A DNA stretch of 64,000 bases from Castor canadensis. Taxonomy: Eukaryota; Chordata; Mammalia; Rodentia; Castoridae. The DNA is taken from NCBI RefSeq assembly GCF_047511655.1, contig NC_133389.1, positions 146,222,473 through 146,286,472 on the forward strand, read 5' to 3'. Positions 56,101 to 61,240 of this stretch are shown piece by piece. Under the pieces are notes generated by a model. It was not told where the DNA came from and ran no database searches. It saw only the letters and a program-made list of their open reading frames with translations. Numbering within the stretch: the first letter of the stretch is position 1; every line of letters begins with the position of its first letter. The position numbers and the translations under genes were made by a program.

Positions 56101-57744
56101 ACTTTGACCCACAAGGTTTTTCATCATCCTTGAACATTTGCATTCCCTTCCTGCCTTAATTTTCCTAACCTTATCTCCTTTTCTCTCACTTTTTGCTATA
56201 AGACTGTCTCAGGTTCATAACTCGTGCTTTTCAGACAGATCTTCTATGGCTAGTTCTGTCATTTCCTCCTTTTCTGAGGGGTTGGGGGGATACTAGAGAT
56301 TGAACTCAGGATCTGTTGCTTGGCAATTGCACTACCACTTGAGCCATGTCCTTTTGCTTGTTGTTTGTTTTTCAGACCAATAGTGTCTCCTGCTTTTTGT
56401 CTGGGCCAGACTCAGACTAAGATCTTCCTCTGCCTCCCAAGTAGCTGAGATTGCAGGCCTGTACTACATGCCTCATTTATTAATTGCAATGGATTCTTTT
56501 TGCTAGCTTTTGCCTGGGCTGACCTTGAACTGTCATCTTCCTAAATTAACCTCCAAGTCTCACTTTTATGAGTCATCCTGTCTAAAATTTCAGCCTCCCG
56601 CCTTGACATTTCACATCCTCAAATCCCCATTTTTGCTTTTTGTTCTTTACATTTGTGCTCAATCTATTATTAACACACTAAACATTTTACTTACTTACTG
56701 AGTTTATTGTCTTCACAAAGTATCAGCTCTGGAAGGGCAGGCATTTTTGTCTTCATGTATTGTAGGAAATGTAGTTTACACTTAGTATTGAAGACGAATG
56801 AGTCTAGGAAGCTAGAAATATAAAATGAGTTTTTATGGCAAGGATTTGTAGTTTTAATGAAGAAGTAGCTATTAATTACAAGTATTTTGATTTGTGTTAG
56901 GATATTTTGATATACTGTGTTTGTGGAACTGCAGAGAGGCTAGCTAGGAAAGAGAGTTTGGGACATTTTCCTGCAATTGGAAATCTGAGCCAAGTCTTAA
57001 AGAATGAAGAAGAGTTTATTGGAAGCAACAGGGAAGGGTGAATAAGTAAGATGAATGACAAATAGCAGCATTCCTTTGGCTAGTAAGTCTACTTCTGGGA
57101 CTGTATTCCAAGGAAATAAAATAAGCAAAGAAACAAAAATAATCCCTACTAAAGTTGACATGCTTCACAATATCACAGTTATATTGGAAGTGCCCTAAAT
57201 GTTCAAGAAAAAGGATACAAACTATTCACATATATTTTCTAGGATTTAATGACAATAAAATTAATGTATTTTCTAATGTTAGTGGAGAAAATGGATTAAA
57301 AAATTCTATCCATATTGTCACCAGGCAGGTGTTGGCCAGATCATGCAGTCAGGCAGCATGCCATAAGAAAAACATTAAGTTTATCTTGTAAACTTTAGGA
57401 GAAAGGAGAGAAAAGGTGTAATTAAAAAAAAAAAGTGCCTGCTTTGCAAGTATAAAGTCCTAAGATCAAACCCCAGTCCCATCAAAAAAAAAAAAAAAAA
57501 GTCCTGCTAGCACTGGATATAGAAAGTTGCCAGTTGTAATCTTGACAAATTTTGAATTGCTTGTAAAGCTCAGTTTCTTTTTTAGCTTCCAGAAATGTTG
57601 CATGGTGATGGTGACAATGAAGAACATGGCTTTTGTCCAGTGGGGCAATTCGTTCTTCAGAATTTAGGGTTGCTGTTTGGATTTGCCATCATGCTGGTGA
57701 TCGCCCTCTATGAAGATAAAATTGTGTTTGACATCCAGTTTTAA
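20295..57744 (+). CDS. SLC39A10: SLC39A10 (ZIP10) zinc transporter, complete spliced coding region
   Basis: ZIP10 is a LIV-1 subfamily zinc importer of the plasma membrane. Coding exons: 20295-21284, 23316-23523, 33375-33544, 34571-34756, 42540-42660, 43617-43985, 44789-44869, 53725-53915, 57586-57744. They total 2,475 nt, giving 824 residues plus TAA, against 831 recalled for human. All junctions are GT-AG and phases agree. Domain order: signal peptide about 1-25; His-rich ectodomain to about 400, with the CPALL (PAL) motif at 358-362; TM1 about 401-425; TM2 about 430-454; His cluster 461-476; TM3 about 491-511; long His-rich cytoplasmic loop about 512-655; TM4 with HNFSDG at 673-678; TM5 with [10 protein letters not shown] at 701-710; TM6 about 722-745; TM7 about 753-775; TM8 about 796-816. 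HNFSDG and [10 protein letters not shown] carry the metal-binding residues of the family, and both are intact. The start is the first ATG after the acceptor, opening a clear signal peptide. The gene looks functional. Identity rests on near-complete agreement with human ZIP10 as I remember it. Confidence 0.97.
20801..21400 (+). other. CpG-dense patch across the coding exon 1/intron 2 boundary
   Basis: By hand count there are 49 CpG dinucleotides in these 600 nt, about ten of them in the first ~115 nt of intron (21285-21400). The preceding 600 nt hold about 13. The density is CpG-island-like although no promoter is expected here. The intronic part shows that codon choice alone does not explain it. 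Confidence 0.8.
22499..22532 (+). repeat. GT microsatellite
   Basis: An interrupted TG repeat in intron 2 (TGTGTGTGGGTGAGTGTGTG and onward). Confidence 0.8.
22720..22960 (-). repeat. Two antisense ID fragments
   Basis: The first (22730-22772) keeps GACTAAACCCCAGACTTTG. The second (22868-22955) starts GGGCTGGGGATTGAACGC and ends in the TTAACCACTGAGCTAC box. Confidence 0.65.
23316..23523 (+). CDS. SLC39A10: SLC39A10 coding exon 2: membrane-proximal ectodomain with PAL motif, residues 331-400
   Basis: The acceptor is TTGCAG ending at 23315 and the donor GTAAGA at 23524. The length is 208 nt, entering in phase 0 and leaving one base of an Ala codon. It encodes [14 protein letters not shown] and the CPALLYQ motif. 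In the LIV-1 subfamily the PAL domain mediates ectodomain dimerisation. Four cysteines fall in this exon or next to it. N333 lies in an N-V-T sequon. Only a few residues differ from the human protein as recalled, so this part is far more conserved than the preceding His-rich region. Confidence 0.97.
24500..24900 (+). repeat. Two MIR elements
   Basis: 24530-24670 has ACAGTCTTATGAGGAAGTAA and AAGGTCTCAGAGCTAGTGAA. 24790-24900 has GGTAAGGAAACTGAGGCACA and GAGAAGTTAAAC. These are the MIR core and 3' parts. Confidence 0.75.
25085..25490 (+). mobile_element. LINE-2 3' end
   Basis: L2 order: CTTGGCCCACAGG, CTCTCCTGCCTCTCTACC, CTAGACTGCAGTTGCTTAAA, and finally GAGTGAATGGATAAATTG, as in the L2 terminus. 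Confidence 0.65.
26040..26290 (-). repeat. B1-like SINE followed by a MIR (MIR in plus orientation)
   Basis: Antisense B1 at 26045-26152 (GGGGATTTCACTATATTGCC to CTGCACCTGGCT). The MIR at 26153-26290 shows GGTGAGGAACAGAAGGCTTA and GAGAAGTTAAATAACCTG. Confidence 0.7.
28290..29950 (-). mobile_element. Antisense LINE-1 ORF2 region with nested insertions
   Basis: 28290-29212 and 29530-29950 are one old L1 read backwards (CACCAGGTCCTGGCCTTTTC; TTCTGTATATGTCTGTTAG; TTTTTGCTTCATATATTTTA). Between them lie an antisense ID (about 29226-29325) and a short antisense L1 3' UTR of another family (about 29335-29527, GTTGTACTGGGGATACATTG). Confidence 0.75.
30138..30222 (-). repeat. ID SINE
   Basis: GTTTTGGTGCTGGGAATTGA to GAGCTATACCCCCATTCC, antisense. 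Confidence 0.7.
31120..31195 (+). repeat. ID SINE, partial
   Basis: 3' half only: GTGTTCAAATCCCAGTACC followed by a CAAACAA-type tail. Confidence 0.65.
31957..32055 (+). repeat. ID SINE
   Basis: GAGCTGGAGGCATGGCTCAA, CCTGCCTAGCAAGTACAAAG, GAGTTCAAACACCAG and an A-tail. Confidence 0.85.
32325..32525 (-). repeat. ID+B1 dimeric SINE
   Basis: Antisense: T-run, GGTACTGGGGTTTGAACTC, CACCAGCCC, then the B1 half ending TAGGATTATGAGCATGAGCC. Confidence 0.85.
32625..32830 (-). repeat. ID+B1 dimeric SINE
   Basis: Antisense: ATACTGGGGATTAAACACAG, CAGCTATACTCCAGACC, then TTTTGAGACAGTCTCACTG to GCTGGGATTATGGATGTG. It belongs to a different subgroup from the neighbour at 32325. Confidence 0.8.
33375..33544 (+). 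CDS. SLC39A10: SLC39A10 coding exon 3: TM1 and TM2, residues 400-456
   Basis: The acceptor is TTTTTTCCTACAG ending at 33374 and the donor GTAAGC at 33545. At 170 nt it completes the split Ala codon and ends in phase 0 after a His codon. It encodes TM1, a hydrophobic run opening with [10 protein letters not shown], then a short NQGC loop and TM2 ([14 protein letters not shown]), followed by [13 protein letters not shown]2 is part of the first half of the ZIP fold. The segment appears identical to the human protein from memory, as expected for the membrane core. Confidence 0.97.
33545..34570 (+). other. SLC39A10: SLC39A10 intron 4
   Basis: 33545-34035 holds nothing I recognise. A sense L1 3' end occupies about 34040-34450. 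The last 120 nt lead to the acceptor. Confidence 0.85.
34040..34450 (+). mobile_element. LINE-1 3' end, sense
   Basis: Typical L1 3' UTR phrases: GTGTTTATCAGAGGCTGGAG, GACTATAGAGAAGGATAATG and TACAATTGCTATGTATTAAT, then an A-rich tail. Confidence 0.65.
34571..34756 (+). CDS. SLC39A10: SLC39A10 coding exon 4: His cluster and TM3, residues 457-518
   Basis: The acceptor is TTGTTCCTAG ending at 34570 and the donor GTAAGT at 34757. The length is 186 nt, phase 0 at both ends. Residues 461-476 form a dense alternating histidine cluster ([16 protein letters not shown]) on the TM2-TM3 loop, likely to bind zinc. [12 protein letters not shown] leads into TM3 ([20 protein letters not shown]). Because the exon is a multiple of three, skipping it would keep frame but remove TM3. 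Confidence 0.97.
34878..34965 (-). repeat. ID SINE
   Basis: CCTGGTCCTCGAGATCAAAC, GTTAGGCAGGCCTTCCACC and ACTGAGTTACATCCCTCACC, antisense. Confidence 0.7.
35218..35396 (-). repeat. ID+B1 dimeric SINE
   Basis: Antisense: T-run, GCAGTACTGAGGTTTGAACT, CCACCAGCTC, then the B1 half ending AGGATTATAGGCGTGAG. Confidence 0.8.
36670..36775 (+). repeat. MIR SINE
   Basis: GATTCTAGTTCATGCACAAA, TTAGCTGTGTGACTATGAC and AATCATGGGAAATAAG: the MIR core in plus orientation. Confidence 0.65.
37165..37507 (+). repeat. Trimeric SINE B1+B1+ID
   Basis: B1-like (GGTATGGTGGTTCATGCTAA), second B1-like (AAGCCGGGCATGGTGGCATG), then ID (TGGCTAGGAGTGTGGTTCAA to TTTCAAACCCCAGTC). Confidence 0.85.
37508..39715 (+). mobile_element. 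LINE-1 ORF2 3' half and 3' UTR, sense, with nested ID
   Basis: Degenerate ORF2 in order: AGAAAAAGGATTTGATAAAA, ACTGCATGGTACTGGCACAG, CAACTGATTCTCAATAAAG, CCATATGATCCAGACAC, CATTCCAGCACTATTCACAG. A 3' UTR follows, with CAGAGGCCTGGGAGAGTAGG. An ID SINE with a CAAA-repeat tail interrupts at about 38783-38875. Stops throughout; inactive. Confidence 0.85.
39716..40680 (+). mobile_element. Second LINE-1 3' portion, sense
   Basis: The order restarts at an earlier ORF2 point (GTGAATAGACACTTCTCAAA) and again runs through CTACCATATGATCCAGCTGT to the 3' UTR, so it is a separate copy or a duplication. An ID 3' half lies at about 39835-39900. A further shard (40860-40935) repeats GATAATTAAGTGAAATAAGC, seen at 40295. 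Confidence 0.8.
41140..41216 (+). repeat. ID SINE with internal deletion
   Basis: GGCTTGGCTCAAGTGATAGA joins GTGAAGCCCTGAGTTTAAA, so the anticodon-like middle is missing. An A-rich tail follows. Confidence 0.75.
41232..41570 (+). repeat. Trimeric SINE B1+B1+ID
   Basis: B1-like (GCCAGGTACTGGTGGCTCAC), second B1-like (GGTGAGCGTGGTGGCAAGCC), then a well-preserved ID (GACTGGAGACGTGGCTCAAG to GTTCAAACCTTAGTACC). Confidence 0.85.
41755..41900 (+). repeat. MIR SINE
   Basis: CCTCATTTAATCCTCGTAAG, TTTTACAGATGAG and CTCAAGTCTTAGAAGTAAAC: MIR 3' core. Confidence 0.6.
42040..42293 (-). repeat. ID+B1 dimeric SINE with a 25-bp internal tandem duplication
   Basis: Antisense ID then B1. Within the ID half the 25-bp unit at 42099-42123 is repeated exactly at 42124-42148 (starts CACTCTCTCACTTGAACC). 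Confidence 0.85.
42540..42660 (+). CDS. SLC39A10: SLC39A10 coding exon 5: start of the TM3-TM4 cytoplasmic loop, residues 519-559
   Basis: The acceptor follows a strong T-rich tract, with the AG at 42538-42539. The donor reads G|GTAGTC at 42661, a weaker match than the GTAAG-type donors of most other exons. The length is 121 nt, phase 0 in and one base out. It encodes the hydrophilic segment from [10 protein letters not shown] to LQLKPLA, including a Ser/Thr-rich stretch ([13 protein letters not shown]) that could be phosphorylated. Skipping this exon would shift the frame. Confidence 0.96.
42661..43616 (+). other. SLC39A10: SLC39A10 intron 6
   Basis: It contains a B1-like element (42922-43012) and an antisense ID remnant near 43070-43095. 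Otherwise it is unremarkable, AT-rich sequence. Confidence 0.85.
42922..43012 (+). repeat. B1-like SINE
   Basis: GGACCAGGTGTTGTGTACAC, CAGTAATCCCAGTACACC and an A-tail after CTTCGTCTCC. Confidence 0.7.
43617..43985 (+). CDS. SLC39A10: SLC39A10 coding exon 6: His-rich cytoplasmic loop and TM4, residues 559-682
   Basis: The acceptor is GTACTGCAG ending at 43616 and the donor GTGAGC at 43986, phase 1 in and out, 369 nt. Residues about 599-653 form the long His-rich loop ([17 protein letters not shown], then [18 protein letters not shown]). In LIV-1 proteins this cytosolic loop is thought to sense or buffer zinc. TM4 follows, starting at [14 protein letters not shown], with the transport-site motif HNFSDG at 673-678. 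The loop keeps its histidines, unlike the ectodomain exon, where several are lost. Confidence 0.97.
43986..44788 (+). other. SLC39A10: SLC39A10 intron 7
   Basis: About 800 nt of AT-rich sequence without a recognisable repeat, ending in a strong pyrimidine tract. Confidence 0.85.
44789..44869 (+). CDS. SLC39A10: SLC39A10 coding exon 7: TM5 with the CHELPHEL motif, residues 682-709
   Basis: The acceptor is TTCTTCCTCAG ending at 44788 and the donor GTAAAA at 44870. The length is 81 nt, phase 1 to phase 1. It encodes [20 protein letters not shown] then ELPHEL; the final Gly codon is split. The HExPHExGD signature is therefore divided between this exon and the next (D710). Its His and Glu residues coordinate zinc in the ZIP family's binuclear centre. 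All are intact here. Confidence 0.97.
45170..45478 (-). repeat. Trimeric SINE in reverse (ID+B1+B1 as read on plus)
   Basis: ID half (GGAGTTTGAACTCCAGGCC), B1-like (GGATAACAGGTGTGTGGCAC at its end), second B1-like (TTGCCCAGGCTGGCCTC to GGTGTGAGCCACCACACC). Confidence 0.8.
45750..46180 (-). mobile_element. Old antisense LINE-1 3' region
   Basis: TGGTGCATTGAGCATCTG, TGAGAACACCTGTGCTTATA and GTAGGTGTAAAATGATATTT are typical of antisense mammalian-wide L1. Confidence 0.55.
46640..46775 (-). repeat. B1-like SINE
   Basis: TTTGAAACAGGGCCTTGCC, CCCAGGCTGATCTTGAAT and CAAGTGCTGGAATTACAGCC, antisense. Confidence 0.75.
46790..47285 (+). mobile_element. LINE-2-like fragment
   Basis: Pyrimidine-rich text in L2-like order (CAGTTTCTTAAATATAATGT, GATCAGAATCTTTCAATAGC, CTTACATATAAAACTGGATT). 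Strongly diverged. Confidence 0.45.
49880..51300 (+). mobile_element. LINE-1 ORF2 3' part, sense, rearranged
   Basis: Starts near a match to the ORF2 region before ATTTTCAACAAAAATGTGAA. It is interrupted by the CT repeat and an ID SINE (50098-50275), and continues to the L1 3' end. A ~100-bp segment occurs twice (50410-50510 and 50831-50935), the first copy out of normal L1 order. Confidence 0.7.
50098..50275 (-). repeat. CT microsatellite with C-rich tract adjoining an antisense ID SINE
   Basis: About 23 CT units (50105-50150), then C-rich and CT-rich sequence to 50195. An ID unit follows (GTGGTACTGAGGTTTGGACT to GAGCCATGCCCAGCC). The CT tract probably grew from the SINE's tail. Confidence 0.85.
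52792..53503 (-). mobile_element. 5'-truncated L1 insertion with 16-bp target-site duplication
   Basis: GCCCCATACTATCCTT occurs at 52792-52807 and 53488-53503. The insert starts, on plus, with a T-run (its poly-A tail), then a C-rich 3' UTR, then antisense ORF2 end text (CATTGTTGTGTTTGCCCTTG; TTCCATTGTGTATAGATACC). Length is about 680 bp. The clear duplication indicates a fairly recent event. Confidence 0.9.
53530..53611 (-). repeat. ID SINE next to coding exon 8
   Basis: GCAGTACTGGGGTTTGAACT to GAGCCACTCCACCAGCTC, antisense. It is close to its consensus and ends about 110 nt upstream of the exon. Confidence 0.9.
53725..53915 (+). CDS. SLC39A10: SLC39A10 coding exon 8: TM6 and TM7, residues 709-772
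   Basis: The acceptor is TTAATTGCAG ending at 53724 and the donor GTAAGA at 53916. The length is 191 nt, phase 1 in and phase 0 out. It encodes G709-D710, closing the HELPHELGD motif, then [22 protein letters not shown]6 and TM7 (to LYVALVDM). Its upstream flank is crowded with recent insertions: an antisense L1 ends about 220 bp before it, and an antisense ID element ends about 110 bp before it. The polypyrimidine tract remains intact. Confidence 0.97.
55055..55273 (-). repeat. ID+B1 dimeric SINE
   Basis: Antisense: AAAGTTTGAACTCAGGGTTT, then GATGAGGTCTCACAAAC to GAATTACAGGTGTGAGCC. It interrupts the L2-type element. Confidence 0.8.
56276..56572 (-). repeat. Trimeric SINE in reverse (ID+B1+B1 as read on plus)
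   Basis: ID half (GAGATTGAACTCAGGATCTG to GAGCCATGTCC), B1-like (GTCTGGGCCAGACTCAGAC to GAGATTGCAGGCC), then a partial second B1-like (TTGCCTGGGCTGACCTTGAA). Confidence 0.65.
57060..57310 (+). mobile_element. Old LINE-1 fragment, sense
   Basis: AAGTCTACTTCTGGGACTG, CCAAGGAAATAAAATAAGC and GGAAGTGCCCTAAATGTTC follow ancient L1 ORF2-end order. Confidence 0.55.
57436..57500 (+). repeat. ID SINE, 3' half
   Basis: GTGCCTGCTTTGCAAGTATA, GATCAAACCCCAGTCCC and a poly-A tail. It lies 85 nt upstream of the last coding exon. Confidence 0.75.
57586..57744 (+). CDS. SLC39A10: SLC39A10 coding exon 9: TM8 and C-terminus, residues 773-824, stop TAA
   Basis: The acceptor is TTTCTTTTTTAG ending at 57585. 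The frame runs [20 protein letters not shown], then TM8 (about 796-816) and the conserved tail ending KIVFDIQF, with TAA at 57742-57744. The tail matches human ZIP10 as recalled, with one I-to-V change before the last helix. This is the last exon, and the 3' UTR continues without a further splice. Confidence 0.97.
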   Translation, partial: LPEMLHGDGDNEEHGFCPVGQFVLQNLGLLFGFAIMLVIALYEDKIVFDIQF

Positions 57745-60335
57745 CCATTCCCAGTAATCACTGTTGATTACGAGAATGTTACCATGCAGCTTTGCATCTG
57801 TTCCTTGTACTGTATGCACATTGCTCAAAGAAAAGTCAGTGGCTTGCACTACTTACAAGTTCCATAGATTTGAGCCTAACCACAAAAGACTGGTGCTCAG
57901 TACTGTTTTCTCTGCATGAAAAGGGGTCTTTTAAAAACATAAAGTTTATGATAAAGAGGAGAAAATGGGACTCCATGAACCAATGTTGGTATGTTTGATT
58001 AAGACTGTTTAAAAAATAATCATATAAAACACTAGTCTCTATTAGTAGAAACTTCTGTGGCTATGCAGAAATAGAAATTGAACCAAAAATCATTTAAACT
58101 TTAAAAAATACTTCAAATGGACTTTGAGCAGACTTCTTTGTGCTAAGTATGAATTGTAGTGCCCTTTAATTCAGCTACATAAATACATATTGCGTGATAG
58201 GGATCAACTTGACATGACTTTGAAATTGCATAAAGTAGACTATAGGAACTAGAGGAAAGTCCAGGCTGCGTTAGAGTGAACTTAACATTGGGAAAAGCCC
58301 TTATTCTTGAATCTAGAGTTACTATTTTTGTATATATTTGCATAGTGCTTAAACTTGCAGCCTAAACTACTGAAATTTGTGATTGTATGTTTGTGTGAGC
58401 TTCAGTTTGATGAAAGATTCATAATGGTTCTTTGTGTTATTATAATACTTGGTGTTTGGGGGGTATTTTTCTGTTTTCTTTTTTTTTTTAAACTTTCATT
58501 TTATTTTCGTTTGGATTTTCTTGGGGGGAGGTGGGGTTCAGAGCATGTAGTCAAATGCTTTTTTCCTTAAAATTATCACCCTCTAGAAAATATCAAGTAA
58601 ATGACCTAGACATAACATTCAATTTTCCAACTTCACAGGATTAACTAGGTTAATTGGGAAATTTAAGTTCTGAACATTCACATTACCTTGCTAGTTTGGC
58701 ATTGGAACCAAGAGCACATGCTGTGGTTGGCAGTAAAATTGTAAGGTAGAACATCTAAGTTTACCATATCTGATCTGTACATGAGTGTCAAACAGTTGCC
58801 AGGATAAAAACTCCATTGATAGCATGACTATCATGGTACCAAGTAAAATGACTAAGCTGAAATCACTTGATCATTTTGTGCCAAGATAGGCTGGTGGTGC
58901 CTATCTCTTTTTTTGGGTGCCCTGTTCTTCTACCATAATTGCAAATGATTTGTGAGAAGTGCAAGCCATGCTTATCCTGAATTTTTACTCAATAATTTGT
59001 AGTACTAGTCCTATGCATGTAGCTTTCTGTTTACATCTTGTGCCACATGGTCTTCATTTATGCCAGGTAAACTGTATTTGAACTTTGTACAGCTAGCTCT
59101 GTTTTACTGTGCTTGGAAACCAGTGTAGCTCTTTTTAAAATCTTACTGTTCAAATATATAAGAGCCAAACTATTTCCATTCCATTTTAAACATTTTCATT
59201 TACTCCTCCTTTCCCAGCTCTTTTCCTCTTGCTGTATGAACTTTTTAACACAAAAACAAAACTTTGAGAGCAGAGAGCAGCACACACATCCAGGTATTAA
59301 TAGGTTGTTGACAGTGTTTCTTCTTTATGCAGTTAGCAAGAGAGCTTTGGTGTTGTTACATCTTTAATTTATGTTTGAATTTGAAAAATTATTTTTGGCT
59401 TTCTTCATGGCCTCCTTTGTAGTAAGTAGGCATTTATACATAGTTTTCCACATTGGGCACTGAATTTGGACAGTCCTCATCTCATTGCTTGGCCCTTCAA
59501 GCAGCCTAGCTAAAAGGTGCTGACATTTTATTTCATACTGCCAACTTCAAGTGATTCAAATATCTTGCTTTCTGAACCAAGATTAATATTTATAGTTCAC
59601 TTTTGAGTTTTTATACCCAAGGAGGATTGTGCATTTCAGCATTGAATCTGCTTCATTTAAAAGCAACAACTGGAATATACTCCCATTCTTAAAATAAATG
59701 CCTCATTTAAAGCAGATTGGTTATACTAAAATATAAAAAGTTTTATATTCTCTAAAAAATTGTATTATCTTTATTTGCTAGACTTTCTTAATATTTTAGG
59801 AGGGCTGTAACAGTTGCTGCTAGTATTTTGATAGGGTTCCACCAGTATTTAGTTCTCACATCATTCTAATGTATATTTTCAAGTCTTACTAGACAATCTT
59901 AATTCCACTACATTTCTGTTTGACTCCAACATTCCTTTTAGCTTGACCAGTCTAATTTTAACATGTGTTTGTTGGGGATCATTAATGTTACTTGTACAAT
60001 GCTGTCACTGTGTGACATCCATATGAATTTTGGTGTATATCACATTGCAGTCAATCAGCTGTGATTATGCTTAGAAATACTATAGTAACTAGATGCAGTG
60101 TGAATTATTTCCATTAACAGTAAGTCAGTGGCTTAAATGTGATTATGGTCCTGCAAGGTGATACTTGCTAAAATATCTAAACTTTTTTTGTTGTAACTGA
60201 ATCATTTTTTAAAAAATTTATAAAGCTGGAAATGATCAAATGCTGTTTTTTTCATTGTCAACAGTGGTGTGTCATTTTATGTGTGTTCCTAATGCTTATG
60301 GAACTCTCCCAAAATAAAAGTTACTCAAAAAGAGC
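57745..60335 (+). other. SLC39A10: SLC39A10 3' untranslated region
   Basis: From the stop codon to the predicted cleavage site is about 2.6 kb. It is AT-rich with several ATTTA pentamers and no recognisable SINE or LINE, unlike every intron here, which suggests constraint or at least selection against insertions. An internal AATAAA near 59694 could give a shorter isoform. The last good signal is at 60313. The cleavage point is inferred. Confidence 0.8.
60313..60318 (+). promoter_or_regulatory. SLC39A10: SLC39A10 poly(A) signal AATAAA
   Basis: A canonical AATAAA lies 2.57 kb after the stop. A GT/T-rich downstream element (GTGTTTTCTCTAGTCTGT) begins about 30 nt later. Cleavage is expected near 60330-60340. 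Confidence 0.75.
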
Positions 60336-60460
60336 AAATATACCAATGTGTTTTCTCTAGTCTGTATTTCAGAACATTCCTTACATTGAAGTGTGACATT
60401 TTAAATCGAGGCTGCATTTGCACATAAGTAAATTCGTGATTAAGAATAATGTTAGTTAAC

Positions 60461-60466
60461 TTTATT
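60461..60466 (-). promoter_or_regulatory. DNAH7: DNAH7 poly(A) signal (AATAAA on minus strand)
   Basis: Plus-strand TTTATT at 60461-60466 reads AATAAA on the minus strand, about 80 nt after the DNAH7 stop codon. It implies a very short 3' UTR with cleavage near 60440. Confidence 0.6.
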
Positions 60467-60545
60467 TCAACCAAAAAATTGTTTAAACAGTAACATATTC
60501 TCAGCTGCCTAACATGAAATGGGAACAAGAAGATGACACTTCGGG

Positions 60546-60752
60546 TTATGAGTTTAGTTGACATAACAGTGCTACACCCCGTCCAGTCCAGTGCTCCTTT
60601 GGGTGTTCAGAGGGGAGAGTCATAGCGATCACAAAATTTGTGGAATGGCCAGTGGTGGATAGCGTTCCTCTCCGCTCACTCGTCTTGTACAGTGGAGCAA
60701 CGTAACTTGGTCGTTTTGGTATATCTACCCTCTTACAGGGCTTTAGCCACAT
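60546..60752 (-). CDS. DNAH7: Dynein axonemal heavy chain, last coding exon (DNAH7, partial)
   Basis: Read on the minus strand, 60752 to 60546 gives 68 residues ending in TAA. They include [20 protein letters not shown] and the terminus [12 protein letters not shown], which is the conserved end of dynein heavy chains of the DNAH3/7/12 type (C-terminal cap of the motor). The exon starts right after an acceptor on the minus strand (CTTTCTTCCAG; its AG corresponds to plus-strand CT at 60753-60754). DNAH7 is the known convergent neighbour of SLC39A10 in human, so DNAH7 is preferred over its paralogues. The protein is an inner-arm axonemal motor subunit of cilia and flagella. Upstream exons must lie beyond base 64000. 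I found none between 60760 and 64000. Confidence 0.87.
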   Translation of the reverse strand: MWLKPCKRVDIPKRPSYVAPLYKTSERRGTLSTTGHSTNFVIAMTLPSEHPKEHWTGRGVALLCQLNS

Positions 60753-61240
60753 CTGGAAGAAAGTGCATAATACCTCTTTAAGTCAAGGCTGTGACACTTG
60801 CATATAGTTGAGCCAACTGTGGTATTCTCAGAGTAAGTTAGTCTGAGATTCTGTGGCCTACATAGAATTAATTTTTGTCAGTAGTGCTCTAATTGCTCAA
60901 AACACTTTTTAAAGAACTCACATAACTTGAGAATCAGTTTAGAAACTGAAGGAGAAAAAAAGTTTTTATTTCATTTGTCAAAAGGTATATTACCCAAAAG
61001 GCATATTCTTCATCACTCCATATGTACCTGGGGGTGATTTTTGGTGTTTACAATAAAACAAAAATCAGATATATTTTTAAAGGAGAAAATTGTCACTACT
61101 GATACTCAGAATTTTTAAAAATTAATTTAAAGCCAGTCCCCCAAAAGATTTTCATCAATAGTTGTATGAATAGATTATGGGAGATTATTTTAAAGTGGAT
61201 TATATGTATACTATACTATCTGTTTAAAACATAGTCATAA
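60753..61240 (-). other. DNAH7: DNAH7 last intron, proximal part
   Basis: On the minus strand this is the sequence before the last-exon acceptor. It is AT-rich, and I recognise no repeat or exon in it. Confidence 0.6.

Larger units (their letters stand above)
54730..56790 (+). mobile_element. Old L2/CR1-type LINE with two inserted SINEs
   Basis: The order follows the common mammalian element of this class: CAGCAGCATTTGACAGGTTA, TTTATATCTTTTGCCCAGAC, TGTCTAAAAGACACTGCAAA, CTCAGTCAGAGTGAAACC and a terminus with CTCTGGAAGGGCAGGCA. SINEs break it at 55055-55273 (ID+B1) and 56276-56572 (ID+B1+B1). Confidence 0.65.
53916..57585 (+). other. SLC39A10: SLC39A10 intron 9
   Basis: 53916-54720 is unrecognised. 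54.7-56.8 kb is an old L2/CR1-type LINE broken by two SINEs. 57.06-57.3 kb is an old L1 piece, then an ID fragment ends about 85 nt before the last exon. 56790-57055 is unrecognised. Confidence 0.85.
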
